Part shown: positions 7,190 to 10,539 of the stretch, in pieces
Layout of the letters: each line of letters starts with the position of its first letter
Position numbering within the stretch: the stretch's first letter is position 1
Assembly: GCA_029939385.1 (NCBI GenBank)
Contig: JAOZSZ010000030.1
Span: 1-10,539 of the forward strand
Reading direction: 5' to 3'
Length of the DNA: 10,539 bases
DNA from: Pontiella sp.
GTDB lineage: Bacteria; Verrucomicrobiota; Kiritimatiellia; Kiritimatiellales; Pontiellaceae
The notes under the pieces: model-generated
Seen by the model: the letters and a program-made list of their open reading frames with translations, nothing else
Databases searched by the model: none
Told to the model about the DNA's origin: nothing
Position numbers and translations under genes: made by a program

Positions 7190-7224
7190 AAAGCACTCTC
7201 GGCACTCCCTTGAGTGCTTTTTTT
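7190..7224 (+). terminator. Intrinsic terminator after the small basic protein gene
   Basis: AAAGCACTC (7190-7198) pairs with GAGTGCTTT (7212-7220), followed by a run of seven T (7218-7224). A second copy of the left arm, GCACTC at 7202-7207, can pair with the same right arm over a CCTT loop and makes a tighter hairpin. The location, 20 bp after the stop codon, fits. One of the clearest regulatory signals in the window. Confidence 0.88.
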
Positions 7225-7237
7225 ATTCAAAAAACCC

Positions 7238-7984
7238 ATGACTCAATCCCCCCCTATTCGATTGCAAAAATACCTAGCCGATTGTGGACTAGGTTCGCGT
7301 CGGTTTTGTGAAAAATTAATCACGGCGGGGCGAATAACCATCGATGGAAAAACGGTTACCGAACTTGGAACTAAAGTAGATCCTTCCACACAGAAGGTTA
7401 TTTGCAATGGGAAGGTGGTTCAAAAAGAAGCCTCCGTTACCCTTCTACTCAACAAGCCACCTAAAGTTATCTGTACCTCTGACGACCCGCAGGGCCGCAC
7501 AACAGTGTTGGATTTGCTGGAGGAACTTCCAGAAAGAGTCTACACCGTCGGGCGCCTTGATTTTATGAGTGAAGGATTAATTATGGTCACCAACGATGGT
7601 GACCTTGCCCACTCGCTAATGCACCCACGATATCATATTGAAAAGGTGTACAAGGTTTGGATCGATAAACCGATCGGTTATCATCAACTTCAAAAAATGA
7701 AACGAGGCATCCCCAATCAAGGAGAAACCTTACGGGTATTAGATATCGATGAAGGCCAACACTCTCGAAAAGGGGTCGAATATACCATCACACTCGGCGA
7801 AGGAAAAAATCGGCATATTCGGAGATTGATGGAGCATTTTGAAAAGAAGGTGTTCCGATTAATGCGTGTTTCTATTGGCCCAATCCGGCTTGATGACCTG
7901 AAAATAGGTGAATGGCGGCCCGCGAAGCCCTCGGAATTAAAGCTCCTTCGTGCCGCAATTTCTGAACAAAAAAAGAGCACTTGA
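7238..7984 (+). CDS. RsuA/RluB/RluE/RluF-family rRNA pseudouridine synthase
   Basis: Isomerises a specific uridine in ribosomal RNA. The 248-residue protein has an N-terminal S4 RNA-binding domain (about 6-60, RLQKYLADCGLGSRR onward). The catalytic domain follows: GRLDFMSEGLIMVTNDG at 106-122 with catalytic D108, EKVYKVWID at 135-143, and the family-typical EGKNRHIRRLMEHF at 188-201. RluB (23S) and RsuA (16S) cannot be separated with confidence by eye; the NRHIRR block and overall length seem closer to the RluB-like group common in bacteria. The ATG at 7238 is selected because the protein starts just before the S4 domain; an in-frame codon at 7214 lies inside the terminator stem. Oddly, no Shine-Dalgarno precedes the start, which lies 14 bp past the T-run. 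The stop codon overlaps the putative metY -35 box. Confidence 0.93.
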   Translation: MTQSPPIRLQKYLADCGLGSRRFCEKLITAGRITIDGKTVTELGTKVDPSTQKVICNGKVVQKEASVTLLLNKPPKVICTSDDPQGRTTVLDLLEELPERVYTVGRLDFMSEGLIMVTNDGDLAHSLMHPRYHIEKVYKVWIDKPIGYHQLQKMKRGIPNQGETLRVLDIDEGQHSRKGVEYTITLGEGKNRHIRRLMEHFEKKVFRLMRVSIGPIRLDDLKIGEWRPAKPSELKLLRAAISEQKKST

Positions 7985-8008
7985 CTAATTTAAGCAATAC
8001 ACTACCTT
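7981..8008 (+). promoter_or_regulatory. Putative promoter of the SAM-riboswitch/metY/metX unit
   Basis: TTGACT (7981-7986) matches the -35 consensus at 5 of 6 positions and overlaps the upstream stop codon. TACCTT (8003-8008) lies 16 bases on and is a weak -10 that keeps T1, A2 and T6. Start of transcription would be near 8015, about 10 bases before the riboswitch P1 helix, which is where a promoter is needed. No terminator is visible between the pseudouridine synthase and the riboswitch, so some transcription may also enter from upstream. Confidence 0.4.
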
Positions 8009-8024
8009 ATTTCTCATATTTAAA

Positions 8025-8123
8025 CATTGAGAGTGGCGTGAGGGAACTGGCCCAAAGATCGTCCGGCAACCTAGAAATTAAATAAGGTGCCAAGGCCAGG
8101 CTTTGTGATACAAAGCAACGATG
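8025..8123 (+). promoter_or_regulatory. SAM-I-type (S-box clan) riboswitch aptamer
   Basis: The leader contains the S-box core words GAGGGA, CTGGCCC, CCGGCAACC and GGTGCCAA in the right order. Pairings can be traced by hand: P1 CATTG (8025-8029) with CGATG (8119-8123), one wobble; P3 GGCA/CCT (8065-8072) with AGGTGCC (8085-8091) around one bulged A; P4 GCTTTG (8100-8105) with CAAAGC (8111-8116), loop TGATA. The hallmark pseudoknot is perfect: L2 CTGGCC (8047-8052) with J3/4 GGCCAG (8094-8099). The P2 kink-turn is less clear to me. It binds S-adenosylmethionine, and its place before metY-metX fits feedback control of methionine synthesis. The SAM-I and SAM-IV/SAM-I-IV variants share this core; SAM-I is the best reading because a P4 hairpin lies inside P1. 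Confidence 0.88.
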
Positions 8124-8125
8124 CG

Positions 8126-8209
8126 TTCTCGAAAGAGAAAATATTGCTATCTTTCCTCGAAGTTCCTCCTCCCAATGAAGTAGTAGTTATTAAACGAAGA
8201 GGGAAACTC
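8126..8209 (+). promoter_or_regulatory. Riboswitch expression platform, probably translational
   Basis: Immediately after P1 lies a GNRA hairpin, TTCTC-GAAA-GAGAA (8126-8139). Further on, TTTCCTC (8152-8158) can pair with GAGGGAAA (8199-8206), the metY Shine-Dalgarno region, leaving one bulged G; TCCTC (8164-8168) can pair with GAGGG (8199-8203) as an alternative. There is no hairpin followed by a T-run, so transcription termination is unlikely and hiding of the ribosome-binding site is the better model. The pairings are seen; which of them responds to ligand is inference. Confidence 0.45.
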
Positions 8210-9490
8210 ATGAGCAAACTAGAAACCAAGTGCCTACACGCTGGATATGAATCAGCAGAATCAACGACTCATGCACACGTTGTGCCCTTGTATCGCACCG
8301 CATCGTATCGTTTCGATAGCACTAAACACGCCGCAGATCTATTCTCGCTAAAAGAAATGGGGAACATTTATACTCGTTTAACGAATCCCACTACCGATGT
8401 GCTGGAACAACGCGTAGCCGCAATGGAAGGCGGTGCCGCCGCGCTAGCGGTTGCATCGGGAACCAGTGCCATCTTTTATAGCATCATTAATTTAGCAAAA
8501 TCTGGTGATGAAATTGTGGCGGCCAATAACCTTTACGGCGGAACCTACACCCAATTTAACGATATTTTACCCTCGATGGGCATTAAGGTTCTTTTCGTTG
8601 ACCCAACGAATCCACAAAATTATGCTGATGCCATCACCGAAAAAACTAAAGCTCTTTACTGCGAAACCATCGGGAACCCCCTACTCGACCTGGTTGACCT
8701 TCAAGCCATTGCAGATATTGCACACGCCAACGGCCTACCCCTAATTGTCGACAACACCTTCTCTACCCCAGCACTTACACGGCCGCTGGAACACGGTGCG
8801 GATATCGTTCTCCACTCCTTAACGAAATGGCTCGGCGGGCACGGCACCGGTATTGGAGGCATCGTGATCGACTCCGGTAAGTTTGACTGGACCACGGGAA
8901 AACACCCGCAATTATCCGATCCCGAACCGAGCTACTGGAATATGAGTTTCGCTAAGGATCTCGGAGACCTTTCTCCATTGGCTTATATTCTACGGATGCG
9001 ACTGATTCCGCTCCGCAACCTTGGGGCCTGCATTTCTCCAGATAATTCTTGGATGGCTTTACAGGGCATTGAAACCCTTCCGCTACGAATGGAGCGTCAT
9101 TCCAAAAATGGTCTAATCGTGGCTAAACACCTGCAAACCCACGATAAAGTTGAATGGGTACGTCATCCGGCTCTTGAAGGTGACCCGTCCTATGAACTCT
9201 CCAAAAAATATCTACCTAATGGTGCGGGCGGAATGGTGGTTTTTGGCATCAAAGGAGGGCAAGAAGCCGGCAAGAAGTTTATTGAAAGCCTTCAGCTTTT
9301 TTCACACCTCGCCAACGTAGGTGATGTTCGCAGTTTAGCGATTCATCCGGCATCCACCACCCACTCGCAACTGAGCAAAGAACAACAAGCATTGGGTCGC
9401 ATCACGCCCGATCTAGTCCGTCTCTCGGTTGGACTTGAACACATCGATGATATCCTGTCAGATATCGACCACGCTTTAGAAACCCTTTAG
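8210..9490 (+). CDS. metY: O-acetylhomoserine sulfhydrylase (aminocarboxypropyltransferase)
   Basis: PLP enzyme of the Cys/Met metabolism family that makes homocysteine from O-acetylhomoserine and sulfide. The 426-residue protein has YTRLTNPTTDVLEQR at 54-68, the GGAAALAVASGTSA cofactor-phosphate region at 74-87, DNTFSTP at 181-187 (D181 contacts the pyridine nitrogen) and the PLP-binding K206 in SLTKWLGGHGT. The insert around 225-275 (KFDWTTGKHP, then SPLAYILRMRLIPLRNLGACISP) is typical of MetY and separates it from the shorter cystathionine synthases and lyases. The frame is open back to a GTG at 8087 inside riboswitch helix P3, but the real start is the ATG at 8210, with GAGGG ending 6 bases before it and the family-typical N-terminus. 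Controlled by the SAM riboswitch; metX follows after 42 bp. Confidence 0.95.
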   Translation: MSKLETKCLHAGYESAESTTHAHVVPLYRTASYRFDSTKHAADLFSLKEMGNIYTRLTNPTTDVLEQRVAAMEGGAAALAVASGTSAIFYSIINLAKSGDEIVAANNLYGGTYTQFNDILPSMGIKVLFVDPTNPQNYADAITEKTKALYCETIGNPLLDLVDLQAIADIAHANGLPLIVDNTFSTPALTRPLEHGADIVLHSLTKWLGGHGTGIGGIVIDSGKFDWTTGKHPQLSDPEPSYWNMSFAKDLGDLSPLAYILRMRLIPLRNLGACISPDNSWMALQGIETLPLRMERHSKNGLIVAKHLQTHDKVEWVRHPALEGDPSYELSKKYLPNGAGGMVVFGIKGGQEAGKKFIESLQLFSHLANVGDVRSLAIHPASTTHSQLSKEQQALGRITPDLVRLSVGLEHIDDILSDIDHALETL

Positions 9491-9532
9491 GAAATTAATA
9501 GAATTACCCTCGTGGTAGCTTTTAAGGATACA

Positions 9533-10539
9533 ATGGAAGTAAAAAGTCAATTTTACACCTACGGAAAAGACGCCGAATCCCGCCTTGTACTGCACAATGG
9601 ACAGGACTTTGGACCTATCACCCTTGCCTATGAAACCTATGGCGAATTGAACGGGAAAAAGGACAATGCCATTCTGGTTTTCCACGCCCTATCAGGATCA
9701 CAGCACGTTTGTGGATTTAATCCTGAAGTTCCCGAAACAGGAACCCGATGGAACAAGGAATGCCAGACCGGTTGGTGGGATGATTTTGTTGGGCCAGACC
9801 AAACGGTGGATACCAATAAATTCTTTGTAATCTGTGTGAATTACTTGGGGGGATGCTATGGAACAACAGGTCCTTCCTCTATAAATCCAAAGACGGGAAA
9901 AGAATATGGCGGCGACTTTCCGCAAATTTCCTTTAGTGATATTGTTGATTCACAAATCCCCCTTTTCAAGGAACTCGGCATAGAAACCTTTCATGCAGGG
10001 ATCGGTTCATCTCTCGGGGGCATGCTCTTAATGAACTTTGCCGTACGCTATCCCAAGAGGGTTAAACGCGTAATTCCTGTCGCTTGCGGAATCGAATCCA
10101 CCACACTCGCGCGAGTCCATAATCTCGAGCAGATTCTGGCCATTGAAAATGATCCCAACTTTAATAATGGCCACTACTATGATGGCCCCGCCCCCTTACG
10201 TGGACTTGCACTAGCTCGCATGATTTCGCACAAAACCTTTGTCTCTCTCCGCGCCATGGAAGCACGTATGCTCAACAAGTGCGAACAGGAGCAGGATGAG
10301 TTTTCTTGGTATAAAATCCGAACCCCGCTCGAATCCTACATTCTGCACCAAGGACGAAAATTTCTACAACGCTTTGACGCCAACACCTATCTTTATCTCA
10401 TCGCCGCCTGGACTAGTTATCATCTTGCACGCGACTGCGGCGTAACGAACTATTCCGAGATATTCAACCACTGCAAACATCAAGAATACCTCGTCTTTAG
10501 CATCGATAGTGATGTTTGTTTTTATCCCGATGAACAAGA
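9533..10539 (+). CDS. metX: Homoserine O-acetyltransferase, C-terminus off the right edge
   Basis: Alpha/beta-hydrolase-fold enzyme that acylates homoserine, producing the substrate for MetY. The visible 335 residues include ITLAYETYGELN (29-40), HALSGSQHV (51-59), GWWDDFVGPDQ (80-90) and NYLGGCYGTTGPSS (103-116). The nucleophile elbow GSSLGG is at 158-163 with catalytic S160, and a C-terminal SD pair (S326-D327) holds the likely catalytic aspartate. The catalytic histidine lies beyond the window. The usual elbow in this family is GGS(M/F)GG; here the second residue is Ser, a mild variation. The ATG at 9533 follows AAGGA (9524-9528). Only the MetX fold can be assigned: acetyl versus succinyl donor choice is not settled by eye, though pairing with MetY argues for acetyl. 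In operon with metY and so under the same riboswitch. Confidence 0.95.
   Translation, partial: MEVKSQFYTYGKDAESRLVLHNGQDFGPITLAYETYGELNGKKDNAILVFHALSGSQHVCGFNPEVPETGTRWNKECQTGWWDDFVGPDQTVDTNKFFVICVNYLGGCYGTTGPSSINPKTGKEYGGDFPQISFSDIVDSQIPLFKELGIETFHAGIGSSLGGMLLMNFAVRYPKRVKRVIPVACGIESTTLARVHNLEQILAIENDPNFNNGHYYDGPAPLRGLALARMISHKTFVSLRAMEARMLNKCEQEQDEFSWYKIRTPLESYILHQGRKFLQRFDANTYLYLIAAWTSYHLARDCGVTNYSEIFNHCKHQEYLVFSIDSDVCFYPDEQ

Noticed and set aside
9491-9532. Second regulatory element between metY and metX
   Set aside because: Only a 4-bp hairpin (TACC-CTCGT-GGTA) is present; there is no aptamer, promoter or terminator, so the gap is an ordinary operon spacer with the metX ribosome-binding site.
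1-10539. CRISPR arrays, insertion sequences, tRNA/rRNA genes, defence or toxin-antitoxin modules
   Set aside because: Reading both strands I found no repeat-spacer arrays, transposase motifs, terminal inverted repeats or RNA-gene signatures; all long stretches are accounted for by housekeeping genes.

Overview
This looks like a core-genome stretch of a bacterium from the PVC superphylum (Verrucomicrobiota, Lentisphaerota, Kiritimatiellota or relatives). The main taxonomic clue is a 51-residue lysine/arginine-rich protein at 7014-7169. It starts MSMHSSLKG, contains AKIRTKRNVLKRFERVEIL and ends GLPKTK, which matches the small basic protein family I know only from Chlamydiae/Verrucomicrobia-type genomes. 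Base composition is moderate. Genes are tightly packed. I see no insertion sequence, CRISPR array, tRNA, rRNA, prophage or toxin-antitoxin signature.

Left part, minus strand (1-2460): a 2-Cys peroxiredoxin whose C-terminus lies off the left edge, then mutM (formamidopyrimidine-DNA glycosylase) and mvaD (diphosphomevalonate decarboxylase). mvaD is upstream and ends 3 bp before the mutM start, so these two are probably co-transcribed and translationally coupled. mvaD implies isoprenoid synthesis through mevalonate, which is not the usual bacterial route.

Middle, plus strand (2506-7169): a membrane-anchored D-alanyl-D-alanine carboxypeptidase is divergent from mvaD. It is followed by the classical protein quality-control cluster tig-clpP-clpX (trigger factor, ClpP peptidase, ClpX unfoldase). 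The small basic protein comes next as an apparent single-gene unit. It has a near-consensus promoter with an inverted repeat lying between the -35 and -10 boxes, a good Shine-Dalgarno sequence and a strong intrinsic terminator.

Right part, plus strand (7238-10539): an RsuA/RluB-type pseudouridine synthase begins 14 bp after the terminator T-run with no visible Shine-Dalgarno. A SAM-I-type (S-box) riboswitch follows. It shows P1, P3, P4 and a perfect 6-bp pseudoknot. It precedes metY (O-acetylhomoserine sulfhydrylase) and metX (homoserine O-acyltransferase, cut by the right edge). The two enzymes carry out successive steps of direct-sulfhydrylation methionine synthesis, and the riboswitch probably shuts them down when S-adenosylmethionine is plentiful, by hiding the metY ribosome-binding site.

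I did not find a convincing undescribed multi-gene system. The points most worth a second look are the small basic protein with its operator-like inverted repeat, the riboswitch expression platform, the mevalonate-pathway gene in a PVC-like genome, and the leader-poor pseudouridine synthase behind a terminator.
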